Source of the DNA: Desulfovibrio sp.
GTDB lineage: Bacteria > Desulfobacterota > Desulfovibrionia > Desulfovibrionales > Desulfovibrionaceae
DNA: 64,000 bases
Direction of reading: 5' to 3'
NCBI GenBank assembly: GCA_031272715.1
Contig: JAISTH010000018.1
Span: forward strand, 1-64,000
Shown here: in pieces, positions 46,102-54,542 of the stretch
Position numbering within the stretch: the first letter of the stretch is position 1
Layout of the letters: every line of letters begins with the position of its first letter
Translations under genes and position numbers: made by a program
The notes under the pieces: model-generated
Seen by the model: the letters and a program-made list of their open reading frames with translations, nothing else
What the model was told of the DNA's origin: nothing
Databases searched by the model: none

Positions 46102-47082
46102 ATGTCGCCACTGCTCTCGGAAGACGCCATCCTCGCCCGCATCGCCCGGCACTTCCCGGAGACGCATCCCGGCCTCGCCGTCGGGCGAGGGGACGATGCC
46201 GCCCTGCTCAAGAGGGGGACGCCCCTTGCGGTGAGCACCGACATCTTCCTGGAGGACGTCCACTTCCGCGATGCCTACTTCACGCCTGAAGACGTGGGGC
46301 ACAAGGCCCTGGCCGTGAACCTCAGCGACATGGCCGCCGCGGGAGCCGTCCCCGTCGCCTTCACCATGTGCCTCGGACTCGGGACGGACGTTGACGCCGA
46401 CTGGCTGGACCGATTCCTCCAGAGGATGGCCGTACTGGCCAAGACGTTCGACGTCGCCCTGGCAGGGGGGGATCTTTCCCGCTCCCAGAGGACGATGATC
46501 GCGATCACCATCTTCGGGGCCCAGGAGGAGGAATTCCTCCCCCGGGGCGGCGCCGCCCCCGGCGACTGCATCTTTTGCGTCGGTCCGCTGGGGCTCGCGA
46601 GAGTCGGCCTGGACGTGCTGGAGACCGGAGGCCGCAAGGAGATGGAAAGCTGGCCGGATGCCTGCGCCGCGCACCTGCGCCCCATCCCCCTCGTCGCCGA
46701 TGGCCTTGCCATCGCAAGGCAGCCAAGACCCTTGACGCTCATGGACATCTCGGACGGCATCGTCCGCGACCTGCCACGTCTGCTTGCGGCGGGGGGCCGG
46801 TCCGATCTCGGGGCGGAACTGCTCCTCCCCCGGGAGCGCCTGCATCCTGAAGTGATGCGCCATGCCGCCGGCAAGGGGCTCGACCCCGTGGAACAGGCGC
46901 TGCTGGGAGGCGAGGACTACGGCTTGCTGGGAACCTGCAAGCCCGCGGCCCTTGCATCCCTTCTGGCCGCCGTGCCCTGGGCGTTTCTCTTCGGCACGGT
47001 CACCGGGGACGGAAAGATCTTCTGCAACGGCAGATCCCTGGCGGCGTTGCGGGGATTCGACCATTTCGAGGCCGGGACCTGA
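46102..47082 (+). CDS. thiL: Thiamine-monophosphate kinase
   Basis: ThiL makes thiamine diphosphate from thiamine monophosphate with ATP. The 326-residue protein has the family order GRGDDAALLK, STDIFLEDVHF, KALAVNLSDMAAAGA, LAGGDLSRS, ISDGIVRDLPRLL and LLGGEDYGLL. Length is normal. It follows the helicase by 18 bp and is probably co-transcribed with it. The next gene starts 41 bp later. Confidence 0.93.
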   Translation: MSPLLSEDAILARIARHFPETHPGLAVGRGDDAALLKRGTPLAVSTDIFLEDVHFRDAYFTPEDVGHKALAVNLSDMAAAGAVPVAFTMCLGLGTDVDADWLDRFLQRMAVLAKTFDVALAGGDLSRSQRTMIAITIFGAQEEEFLPRGGAAPGDCIFCVGPLGLARVGLDVLETGGRKEMESWPDACAAHLRPIPLVADGLAIARQPRPLTLMDISDGIVRDLPRLLAAGGRSDLGAELLLPRERLHPEVMRHAAGKGLDPVEQALLGGEDYGLLGTCKPAALASLLAAVPWAFLFGTVTGDGKIFCNGRSLAALRGFDHFEAGT

Positions 47083-47123
47083 CCTGCAGGTCGATGGATC
47101 GGATCTCGACCTCCGGAGGGGAC

Positions 47124-48026
47124 ATGCCATACTCGGACATGATGTTGAGGGATGCGCCGCTGGCGAAGAAGGGAAAATACCGGCTGCCGGGGGGCGAGGA
47201 CGGGTTGTATCTGGAGGTCGGCACGGCCGCCAAGTCCTGGCGCATGGACTTCAGGTTCAAAGGCAAGCGCAGGACCATGACTCTCGGGCAATATCCCGCG
47301 GTCTCGCTGGCCGATGCCCGCAAGGCGAGAGACGCGGCGAAGGCCTTGTTGCGCCATGACATCGATCCCGCCGCCGAGGGGGGACAAAGGATGAAGGAGG
47401 CGCACAAACGGGTGGAGGACAGGGAAAGGCGGAGCGGGCTGCAACACCGAAGGTCGGTGGCGTGCGCCAAGCTGTGCGACCTGTGCCGTGAGGCCAGCGC
47501 CAGCGGACTCATGTGCGGTTGCAGCGGGAACGCCAGCGTTCGGGTCGCCGGCAACGACTTCGTCATCACGCCGACGGGAAGACGCAAGAGCGCTCTGACG
47601 CCGGATGACGGCATCCACATCGTCGAGGGCCGACCGCTCGACCTGGTACGGCCTTCGTCGGAGATGCCGATGCACCTGGCCGTCTACGAGTCGAATCCCT
47701 TCATCCTGACCATCCTGCACACCCATCCCGAGGCCCTCTCGGCCCTGGGCCTGCTGCGGCCGGACGGGCCGCTGCTGCGGTCGGAACTCTTCGAGACGAA
47801 GGCGGTGCGGAAACGGCTTGTCCGGGTGCCGGCGCTGCCTCCGGGCAGCGAGGAACTGGCCAGGGCCGTGGGGCACGCCGCAAAGAGCCATGCGGCGATC
47901 TGGATGGATCTGCACGGTCTCGTCTGCGTGGGGGAGACGAGCGAGGAGGTCCTCGCCCTGAGCGAGGCCCTGGAACATCTGGCGAGAATCGAGCTGCTTG
48001 CGGCAGGCCGAGGTGCGCAAGCCTGA
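47124..48026 (+). CDS. Integrase arm-binding domain fused to class II aldolase
   Basis: The ATG at 47124 follows GGAGGG, giving 300 residues; an in-frame ATG at 47094 lacks such a site. Residues 1-95 match the N-terminal DUF4102 domain of P4-type tyrosine integrases (LPGGEDGLYLEVG, WRMDFRFKGKRRTMTLGQYP, SLADARKARDAAK). The integrase catalytic domain is absent. Residues 110-295 are a class II aldolase/adducin domain with GNASVRV, ITPTGRR, the acid in SSEMPMHLAVY, the metal ligands HTHPE and a third histidine in MDLHGLVCVGETSEE. Both halves look intact and are in one frame. I do not know this combination; it may be a chimera left by a mobile element or a DNA-tethered enzyme. Confidence 0.75.
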   Translation: MPYSDMMLRDAPLAKKGKYRLPGGEDGLYLEVGTAAKSWRMDFRFKGKRRTMTLGQYPAVSLADARKARDAAKALLRHDIDPAAEGGQRMKEAHKRVEDRERRSGLQHRRSVACAKLCDLCREASASGLMCGCSGNASVRVAGNDFVITPTGRRKSALTPDDGIHIVEGRPLDLVRPSSEMPMHLAVYESNPFILTILHTHPEALSALGLLRPDGPLLRSELFETKAVRKRLVRVPALPPGSEELARAVGHAAKSHAAIWMDLHGLVCVGETSEEVLALSEALEHLARIELLAAGRGAQA

Positions 48027-48028
48027 GG

Positions 48029-49996
48029 TCACCCCTCCTGAAGCATCGCGGCGATCTCCTCGCGAAGGATCTTGGCGGCCGCTGCGGCGGCGGCCTTTTC
48101 CAAGGTCTTCTTCATGCGGGGTTCCAGATCGGACACCGTCTGCTTCAAGGCCTCCAGTTCCGTCTCCAGATTCCTGACCGCGCCCTCGGACGCCTCCCGG
48201 TCCTGTTCCACCGCCGCGGCGATCATTTCCGCAAGGCCGGTCATCAGCGGGCCGTTCTCCTCCAGCAGGGCCTCGAGCGCCTCGATGCGCTCCCCGGCGT
48301 TATGGAGGGCCTCCTTCATTTCGTCCGGAGCCGCTCCGCCTTCCGCCTGGGCGCCCTTCTCGGCGATCCTGGCTTCAAGGGACTGCATCTGCGACTCCAG
48401 CGTCTGATGGACCTCGTCGATCCGGTCCGCGATCTGGATGCCGAACTCCTCCAGCACCGCCTCCATGCGGGTGAAGACGGGGCTGTCCTCGTGAAGGATC
48501 GCGTCCATGACGTCATCCAGCGCGAGAGGCGGCTGGCCGTGCTGGGCCTCCAGTTCCAGGATGCGGTCCTGGGCGACGGAGAGGGCGGTCTCGCAGGACT
48601 CGAGACGTGTCAGCAGTTCCGTCATGTCGATGGGCTGATCCATCCCTGAAGGCTGCTGGGGGCGACGCCCGGAGGGGGCGTCAAGGGGCTCCCGACCTTC
48701 GGCCTGGGGGACGTCCTCTTCGGCCGTTCCGGACGGGGCTTCGTCAAGCGGAGGCTGGTCCGGGGCCGGGGCGGACGTGTCCGCCCCAGGTTGCGGCGTG
48801 GCCGCGGCCTGGGCCATGAACGCGTCGAGATCCTCCGTGGAAACCGGCGTCTTCGGGGCCGTGGGGGCCGAAGGCGGCGGGGCGGGAGCAGGTGCCTCAG
48901 GCTCGGGGGCAACCTGCCCCTCGGCCAGCAACGCATCCAGATCGTCCGAGGAAAGCGGCGTTTTCGGGGCCGCGGGGGCCGAAGGCGGCGGGGCGGGAGC
49001 GGGTGCCTGAGGTTGCGGCGCGTCCTGTGCCTGGGCCAGCAAGGCGTCCAGATCGTCCGAGGAAAGCGGCGCTTTTGGGGCCGCAGGGGCCGAAGGCGGC
49101 GGGGCGGGAGCGGTCGCCTGGGGTTGCGGCGTGTCCTGCGCCTGGGCCAGCAAGGCGTCCAGATCGTCCGAGGAAAGCGGCGGCGCGGGGGCTGCAGGCG
49201 ACGTGGGAGCTGCTGGCGGCGTAGGGGGTGCAGGCGGCGCGGCGGGTGCCTGTGCCTGGGACTGTTGCGCTGCGCTCGCTGCCGCATCGGCATGCGCCAG
49301 CAGTTCGTCCAGATCGAAATCATCCACCGGAGCAGGAGCGGGAGCGGGAGCCTCAGGGGGCGCCTCGGCCGGCGCGGATTCCGGCTCGCCCGCGTCCGGC
49401 GTCTCGGCCACGTTGATGGCACCGTCCACGGCCGAAATGAAATCATCCAGGGCCGCGGACATCTTGGCGACGCCCGGGGGTTCGGGAAGGGACGACGCCG
49501 TCTCGGCCGGCTCGGCCGAAGGAGGTTCGGCGGGTTCCTCAGCGGGCTTTCTGGCCGGTTTCTTTTTCTGGTCGGGCGGAGCCACGGCCGCCGCGAGCAG
49601 GTCGTCCACTTCCGCGATGGGGGCCGTCCGGGGCTGCTCGGCGGGAGCCTCGCGCCGTTGCGGAGGACCGCCCAGACTGCCGAGACTCGCGAAGAGATCG
49701 TCCGCCTTCCCCATGCCGGACATGTCCAGCTTCTCGTTGGGATCCACCACCCCGGGACGTTCCTGTCCCACGGACTCCACGGGCTTCCCCGATCCGGCCT
49801 GTTCCGACACCCCGACCATCTGGTCCAGCAGGCTGTCGACGTCTTCCTCGGACTGGTCCGAAGGCGATCCGCCGAGATCCGGGCCCCCCCCGTCCTGAGA
49901 GGCTTTCCCAGGTTCCTGCGCACGGCTCTCACCCTTCTCGATGAGGTCGGTGAGGTCGAATATCTCGCCGTCTTTCTCAGGAGTCTGTGTGGCCAT
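48029..49996 (-). CDS. Acidic, alanine/proline-rich protein with repeated FliM-N-like motifs
   Basis: From ATG 49996, preceded by GAGAGG, the product has 655 residues. The central part repeats LSSDDLDALLAQAQD three times, with looser versions VSTEDLDAFMAQA, VDDFDLDELLAHA and SEEDVDSLLDQMV, separated by alanine/proline linkers. These resemble the FliM N-terminal peptide SQDEIDALL that binds phosphorylated CheY. The last 200 residues look like a coiled coil (DRILELEAQHG, ETELEALKQTVSDLEPRMKK) and end in an amphipathic helix. There is no signal peptide. A scaffold that binds several receiver domains is a possible role, but it is inference. No neighbour explains it. Confidence 0.65.
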   Translation of the reverse strand: MATQTPEKDGEIFDLTDLIEKGESRAQEPGKASQDGGGPDLGGSPSDQSEEDVDSLLDQMVGVSEQAGSGKPVESVGQERPGVVDPNEKLDMSGMGKADDLFASLGSLGGPPQRREAPAEQPRTAPIAEVDDLLAAAVAPPDQKKKPARKPAEEPAEPPSAEPAETASSLPEPPGVAKMSAALDDFISAVDGAINVAETPDAGEPESAPAEAPPEAPAPAPAPVDDFDLDELLAHADAAASAAQQSQAQAPAAPPAPPTPPAAPTSPAAPAPPLSSDDLDALLAQAQDTPQPQATAPAPPPSAPAAPKAPLSSDDLDALLAQAQDAPQPQAPAPAPPPSAPAAPKTPLSSDDLDALLAEGQVAPEPEAPAPAPPPSAPTAPKTPVSTEDLDAFMAQAAATPQPGADTSAPAPDQPPLDEAPSGTAEEDVPQAEGREPLDAPSGRRPQQPSGMDQPIDMTELLTRLESCETALSVAQDRILELEAQHGQPPLALDDVMDAILHEDSPVFTRMEAVLEEFGIQIADRIDEVHQTLESQMQSLEARIAEKGAQAEGGAAPDEMKEALHNAGERIEALEALLEENGPLMTGLAEMIAAAVEQDREASEGAVRNLETELEALKQTVSDLEPRMKKTLEKAAAAAAAKILREEIAAMLQEG

Positions 49997-50335
49997 GGAA
50001 AAACCTCTCGCGTTGCTGGGATCCGCAGATCCGCAAAACCGCCAAGGGCGCGTCCCGCGATGCGCCCGTCGCCCCGGGGGACGATGCGCGGCACTGCCCA
50101 TCCGGCATCGGCGAATCCTCCCGACACCGAAACGTCAAGGTGGCACGATTTATGCTATGTACGTCAATATCCCCGAACAGTATATCCCGGTTCGCCCGGC
50201 ACGTCCACCTTGCCGATTCGAGCGGGCACGCTCATGTCTTGTCGGACGTTTGCCCGCGAACCTTTATGGGGTCCGTCGGCGTCCAACCCTGGGTCGCGTC
50301 CGCGACTCCGGCCTTCCGTCCCCGGGGCCCGGACG
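49997..50335. other. Gene-free stretch between two minus-strand genes
   Basis: No gene is supported. TTGACG with nearby AT-rich bases (50130-50175) on the minus strand may contribute to the promoter of the repeat protein, but no clear -10/-35 pair could be fixed. Confidence 0.3.
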
Positions 50336-50363
50336 CGAAAGGCCGCCCCGAGGCGGCCTTTCG
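50336..50363 (-). terminator. Terminator of the cytochrome c3 gene
   Basis: CGAAAGGCCGCC and GGCGGCCTTTCG are perfect 12-bp arms around CCGA, with T-rich ends on both strands. It lies 41 bp after the cytochrome stop. Confidence 0.8.
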
Positions 50364-50404
50364 GAAGGGTCAGATGGCGTTGCCGGAGGCAGGCCCGTGG
50401 ACGG

Positions 50405-50794
50405 CTAGGGGTGACACTTCGACTTGGCGCATCCCGTCATATCCTTCTTCTTGTCCGGCTTCTCCGCGACGAGCTTCGTGTGGCACTCGAGACAGGTCTG
50501 GTGCTTCAGTCCGGTCTTGGTGTGGATGGAGGCGTAGAGGCTCTTCTCGCCCTTCTTGGCCTTGAGGTCGTCATGGCAGCCGGCGTCCGCGCACTTCTGG
50601 TAGTTCTCCTTGCCATTGACCTCGTGGTGACAGACGGCGCAGTCCACCTTCTCGTGGGGCGCATGGGGGAACTTCACCGTCTTCTGGGATCCCTTCACCT
50701 CCAGCGGTTCCTTGGGAACGTCCGGACGGGCGGCCAGGGCCGGGATCGCAATGGCCAGCATGAACGCCGCGAGCAGCGCGACAAGGCTCTTCAT
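50405..50794 (-). CDS. Type I tetraheme cytochrome c3
   Basis: The ATG at 50794 with AAGGAG upstream gives a 129-residue precursor with signal peptide MKSLVALLAAFMLAIAIPALA. Four heme-binding motifs are visible: CAVCHH, CADAGCH (CX4CH), CLECH and CAKSKCH (CX4CH). Axial histidines occur in FPHAPHEKV and IHTKTGLKHQTC. This alternation of CX2CH and CX4CH is the hallmark of Desulfovibrio cytochrome c3, the periplasmic electron hub for hydrogenases and formate dehydrogenases. It is transcribed alone. TTGACA at 50865-50860 on the minus strand may be its -35. Confidence 0.95.
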   Translation of the reverse strand: MKSLVALLAAFMLAIAIPALAARPDVPKEPLEVKGSQKTVKFPHAPHEKVDCAVCHHEVNGKENYQKCADAGCHDDLKAKKGEKSLYASIHTKTGLKHQTCLECHTKLVAEKPDKKKDMTGCAKSKCHP

Positions 50795-51124
50795 ACAAAA
50801 ACTCCTTATCTGAGGGCTCAAAATGGACACGTGGCCTGCTTAGTCCCATCATTGTCCACTGTCAACGCCGCATGCGGCATCGGACCTAGCCGGGACTGGG
50901 ATGCAGGACGGCCGACCCGCGTCGCGGGGCGATGAAGACGGGCCTGACTCGGGCACGGACGCATCGGCATCGAGACTGGACGGAACGGATGCTCGAGACC
51001 AGGAAAGCGCCGTCCACAAGGATGCCGACGATGTCGAGGAACCCGCAGGGAGTATCCGAGGATGGATTCCATGCGGACTTCCCCGCGGTCGGCCATGGCT
51101 CGATGCGGTCTTCAGGATCCTTCG
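50795..51124. other. Gene-free stretch upstream of cytochrome c3
   Basis: On the minus strand a perfect TTGACA (50865-50860) is followed 16-18 bp later only by a weak -10 (CTAAGC/TAAGCA). The rest holds no supportable gene. No terminator was seen after the drug-efflux operon. Confidence 0.35.
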
Positions 51125-52723
51125 TCACCTGCCGCGACCCGGGCCGTGTCCTGGTCCTCCCCCGCCGCCCGGACCTCCCGGGCCTCCAGGGCCTCCCGCG
51201 CCCCCGCGCCTGCCGTCCGCGAACCACACGACGCCCACCAGCAGCAGGAACCCCACGGCGCTGAGCCAGTACAGCTCGTTGGCGGCGATGATGAAGGACT
51301 GCTGCGTCACCTTCCCGGCGACGTACCCGGAACTCTGCAAGGCGTCCATGCCGAGACTCTGCAGACCCTCCAGCCTCTCCCGCACGTAGGGGGAGAAGAT
51401 GTCCACGCGCTCGGTGAGCCGCGTGTGGTGCAGCGCCTCCCGCCGCTCCCACAGCGTGGTGTAGACGGACGTGCCGATGGCCGCGAAGAGGACCCGCACG
51501 CAGTTGAAGAGGCCCGCCGCCCCGGCCATCTGGTGGGGTTTCAGGCGACTGAAGGCGAGGGCCGTCAGCGGGGCGAAGAAGAGCGCATGGGCGATCCCCT
51601 GGAAGAACTGGGGGATCATGACGAACTCGATGTCCATCATCGGGGAGAACCAGCTGCGCGTGTACATGCACGCGGCGAAGATCCCGAAGCCCAGCGTCGC
51701 CAGAACGCGCAGGTCGACCCTGCCCATGTTCTTCCCCACGATGGGCGCCATGGGCAGCTGCAGAACCCCGATGGGCGCCGCGGCGAGCCCCGCCAGCGTC
51801 GCCGTGTACGCGTACTGGGACTGCAGCAGCAGCGGAAGCAGCACCACCGTGCCCATGAAGATCATCATGCCGAGGCTTATGCAGACGACCCCGATGGTGA
51901 AGTTCCTTTGGGTGAAGAGCTTCAGGTCCACAACCGGATGGGCGTCCGTCGTCTCGAAGACGATCAGGAAGGCCAGGGACACCACGGCCGTGATCCCCAG
52001 CACCAGGATCTCGGTGGAATTGAACCAGTCCAGCTCCTTGCCCCTGTCCAGCATGATCTGGAGCGCCCCCACGCCCAGCACCAGCAGGACCAGGCCGACA
52101 CGGCTCATGGGCTGCGCGCTCCGCCTGCTCTCCCTGTCCTTCAGCAGCGCCCAGCACACCACCACGACCACCACGCCCACCGGCACGTTGATGAAGAATA
52201 TCCACCCCCAGTGGACGTTGTCGCTGATCCACCCGCCGAGAAGCGGCCCCAGGATGGGGGCGATGGAGACGGTCATCCCCCAGAGGGCGATGGCCATGTT
52301 CTTCTTCGACTGCGGGTAGTTCACGATCAGCAGGCTCTGGGCCAGGGACAGCATGGGGCCGGAGACCGCCCCCTGGAGCACCCGGAACGCCACCAGCATG
52401 CCCAGGCTCGTGGAGAGGCCGCACAGCAGGGACGTCAGGGCGAAGAGCCCCGCGGACAGGAGGAAGAGCCTGACCTCACCCAGCCGCCTCGCAAGGGGGC
52501 CGGTGATGGGCAGGGAGATGGCGTTGGCCACGGAATACGACGTGATGACCCACGTCCCCTGGGTCGTGGAGGCCCCCAGGTTGCCGGCGATGGTCGGCAC
52601 GGCGACGTTGGCGATGGTCGTGTCCAGCACCTGCATGAACGTCGCCAGGGGGAGGGCCACGGTGAGCAGCGCCAGCGAGACCCCCGACAGCGGCGGATGT
52701 CCGGCTTCAGCTCCCTGTTGCAT
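51125..52723 (-). CDS. emrB: DHA2-family drug efflux permease, EmrB-like
   Basis: The product (532 residues from ATG 52723) has about 14 membrane segments and MFS patterns: VLDTTIANVAVPTIAG is motif D1, followed by GTWVITSYSVANAISLPITGPLARRLGE and GPLLGGWISDNVHWGWIFFINVPVG in the DHA2 arrangement. It starts inside the end of the emrA-like gene. The C terminus ends in a glycine/proline/histidine-rich tail (GGPGGPGGPGGGGGPGHGPG), similar in style to the nearby ZraP-like protein and not usual for EmrB. With EmrA it would pump toxic compounds across both membranes. Confidence 0.9.
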   Translation of the reverse strand: MQQGAEAGHPPLSGVSLALLTVALPLATFMQVLDTTIANVAVPTIAGNLGASTTQGTWVITSYSVANAISLPITGPLARRLGEVRLFLLSAGLFALTSLLCGLSTSLGMLVAFRVLQGAVSGPMLSLAQSLLIVNYPQSKKNMAIALWGMTVSIAPILGPLLGGWISDNVHWGWIFFINVPVGVVVVVVCWALLKDRESRRSAQPMSRVGLVLLVLGVGALQIMLDRGKELDWFNSTEILVLGITAVVSLAFLIVFETTDAHPVVDLKLFTQRNFTIGVVCISLGMMIFMGTVVLLPLLLQSQYAYTATLAGLAAAPIGVLQLPMAPIVGKNMGRVDLRVLATLGFGIFAACMYTRSWFSPMMDIEFVMIPQFFQGIAHALFFAPLTALAFSRLKPHQMAGAAGLFNCVRVLFAAIGTSVYTTLWERREALHHTRLTERVDIFSPYVRERLEGLQSLGMDALQSSGYVAGKVTQQSFIIAANELYWLSAVGFLLLVGVVWFADGRRGGAGGPGGPGGPGGGGGPGHGPGRGR

Positions 52724-53924
52724 GGGCGGCGCCCCGGGCGTGTTCGCGGATGATGGCGGCGATTTCCGCATCGATCTCGGCAGTGTCCTCGACAAGGACG
52801 TCCGTCGTGCTGGCGGGAAGGTCGGGAACGGGCCCGCCCCCCGCCTCCGGGGAGATGTCCACCTTGACGATGCAGGAAAGCCCCACCAGGAGGGGCGTGC
52901 GTCGCAGTTCCTCCACGTTCAGGACGATCCTCACCGGCACCCGCTGCACCACCTTGATCCAGTTCCCGGTGGCGTTCTCCGGGGGCAGGAGGGAGAAGGC
53001 GCTGCCGGTCCCCGGAGAGAGGCCCGCCACGATGCCGGAGAAGCTCTTCGAGCTTCCGTACATGTCAACCTCGATCATCGCCTTCTGTCCCGGCTTCACG
53101 TTCTCCAGCTGGCCCTCCTTGAAATTCGCGTCGACCCACACCTCCTCGAGAGGCACGACGGCCATGAGGGCCGTGCCCGGCGTCACGTGCATCCCGACCT
53201 GCACCCCCCGCTTGGCGATCCTTCCCGCCACGGGACTTTTTATGGTGCAGCGGCGCAACGCCAGCCACGCCTCGCGCACGGCGTCGCTCCGGGCAAGGAC
53301 CTGGGGCTGCCGCTCAACCGGCGTGTCCTGCACCAGGTGGAAGCTGCGGGCCCTGTCGTGACGCGCCACCTCCAGCGCCATGACGGCGATGGCGAGATTG
53401 TCCCTGGCGTGTCCCATCTCCTCCTCGCTGACGGACATGGGGGACGTGCTCTTGCGACGGCGGTCGTAGTCCCCCTGGGCCCTCTTCATCTCCCGTTCCC
53501 GCAGTTCCACCAGCGCCGTGAGGCGGGCGGTCTCGGCAATCTGGCCGCACACCGTCCTCACCGCATCCGCGAGGGCCGCCCGGGCCCGCTCGAGGGCCAG
53601 CCGGGCGTCCGTGTCGTCGAGGACGACCAGGATCTGCCCACGGGCCACCTCGTCGGTGACGTCCGCCAGGACCTCCTTCACGTTCCCCGCCTGGAACGGC
53701 ACGACCCGCGCGATGTTCCCCGCGACGTAGGCGTCGTCGGTGGACTCCTCCCACCGCAGGAACATGAACCAGTAGCCGGTGCAGCCAAGAGCGACCAGCG
53801 CGAGGACGGCGCAGAGCCGGATCAGCAGCTTCTGCCGCAGATGCGGGTTGCCCGCGGGAGGATTCTGGCCGGGAGGGCCGCCTGGCGGTCCCTGGGCGGA
53901 CGGGGGAGAGGCGGATTCGTTCAC
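52707..53924 (-). CDS. emrA: HlyD/EmrA-family membrane fusion protein
   Basis: The GTG at 53924, with GGAGG upstream and a 4-bp overlap with the marR stop, gives 405 residues. A proline-rich N-terminal tail precedes one membrane anchor (LIRLCAVLALVALGCTGYWFMFL is the region). The lipoyl halves appear as TDDAYVAGNIARVVPFQAGNVKEV and SPVAGRIAKRGVQVGMHV. The barrel follows with PLEEVWVDANFKEGQL. It bridges EmrB to an outer-membrane channel. No TolC-like gene is in the window. Confidence 0.9.
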   Translation of the reverse strand: MNESASPPSAQGPPGGPPGQNPPAGNPHLRQKLLIRLCAVLALVALGCTGYWFMFLRWEESTDDAYVAGNIARVVPFQAGNVKEVLADVTDEVARGQILVVLDDTDARLALERARAALADAVRTVCGQIAETARLTALVELREREMKRAQGDYDRRRKSTSPMSVSEEEMGHARDNLAIAVMALEVARHDRARSFHLVQDTPVERQPQVLARSDAVREAWLALRRCTIKSPVAGRIAKRGVQVGMHVTPGTALMAVVPLEEVWVDANFKEGQLENVKPGQKAMIEVDMYGSSKSFSGIVAGLSPGTGSAFSLLPPENATGNWIKVVQRVPVRIVLNVEELRRTPLLVGLSCIVKVDISPEAGGGPVPDLPASTTDVLVEDTAEIDAEIAAIIREHARGAAHATGS

Positions 53925-54427
53925 GTCGGGTTCCCTCCGGATGCCTCCCCGCTGGGGGAGGGCCGATCGTCGTTGTCGTTCAAGGCCCGACCCAGGGTCC
54001 GTTTGACCCTGGCCAGGATGGAAAGGCACATGGCTATCTCGGCGTCGTCGATCCCGGCCCAGGCCCGGGCCAGCGTTCCCAGGGCGACCTCGGCGCATCG
54101 TCCCTGCATGGCGTCGGCCTTGGGCGTGCTCCGCCACATCCGGCGACGCCTGTCCCGCGTGTCCACGCTGCTGGAGACGAGTCCCTTGCGCCGCATCATC
54201 TCGAGGATGCGGCTCATGCTGGACTTGTCGACGCAGGCGCTGGCCACAAGCTCCTCCTGGCTGATCTGCCCCCGGTTCCAGACATGCACGAGGACGCCCC
54301 ACTGCTCGGCGGTGACGTCAAGTCCCGCGTCCTGCATGCTCCTGCGCATCAGGGTCCGCAGAAGGCGGTTCGTCGTGATCGTCATGTACCCGAGGGACAT
54401 TTCAAGATCGAAGAAGGTCGGTTCCAT
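53921..54427 (-). CDS. MarR-family repressor of the efflux operon
   Basis: From ATG 54427 the product has 168 residues with a MarR winged helix: LDVTAEQWGVLVHVWNRGQISQEELVASACVDKSSMSRILEMMRRKGLV, then DTRDRRRRMW in the wing. MarR proteins release DNA on binding a drug or on oxidation. An upstream in-frame ATG at 54466 lies before the -10 element and would add residues without homology. The promoter places the start of the message at about the ATG, so translation is probably leaderless. It heads the emr operon and its operator covers the -10. Confidence 0.88.
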   Translation of the reverse strand: MEPTFFDLEMSLGYMTITTNRLLRTLMRRSMQDAGLDVTAEQWGVLVHVWNRGQISQEELVASACVDKSSMSRILEMMRRKGLVSSSVDTRDRRRRMWRSTPKADAMQGRCAEVALGTLARAWAGIDDAEIAMCLSILARVKRTLGRALNDNDDRPSPSGEASGGNPT

Positions 54428-54434
54428 GAAAATG

Positions 54435-54463
54435 ATTGTATATGCAACCGTTGATGATGTCCA
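54435..54463 (-). promoter_or_regulatory. Promoter of the marR-emrA-emrB operon
   Basis: On the minus strand TGGACA and TACAAT, each five of six matches, are 17 bp apart. Only seven bases separate the -10 from the ATG at 54427, predicting a leaderless message. Confidence 0.65.
54436..54447. promoter_or_regulatory. MarR operator-like palindrome
   Basis: TTGTATATGCAA is a near-perfect palindrome (one mismatch) over the -10 of the marR promoter, the expected place and form for autorepression by a MarR protein. Confidence 0.6.
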
Positions 54464-54488
54464 CAAAAAAAGCGCCCCGAAGGGGCGC
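54464..54488 (-). terminator. Terminator of the zraP-like gene
   Basis: On the minus strand GCGCCCC and GGGGCGC pair around TTC and are followed by TTTTTTTT. It directly abuts the marR promoter. Confidence 0.9.
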
Positions 54489-54542
54489 GCGGGGTCCGCC
54501 GGGGGAGGGCCGGCCCGTGGCCGGCACCTCCCGCCGCGGCGC

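Noticed and set aside
50140-50156. TGGCACGATTTATGC as a sigma-54 promoter
   Set aside because: The -12 is imperfect and no plus-strand gene follows.
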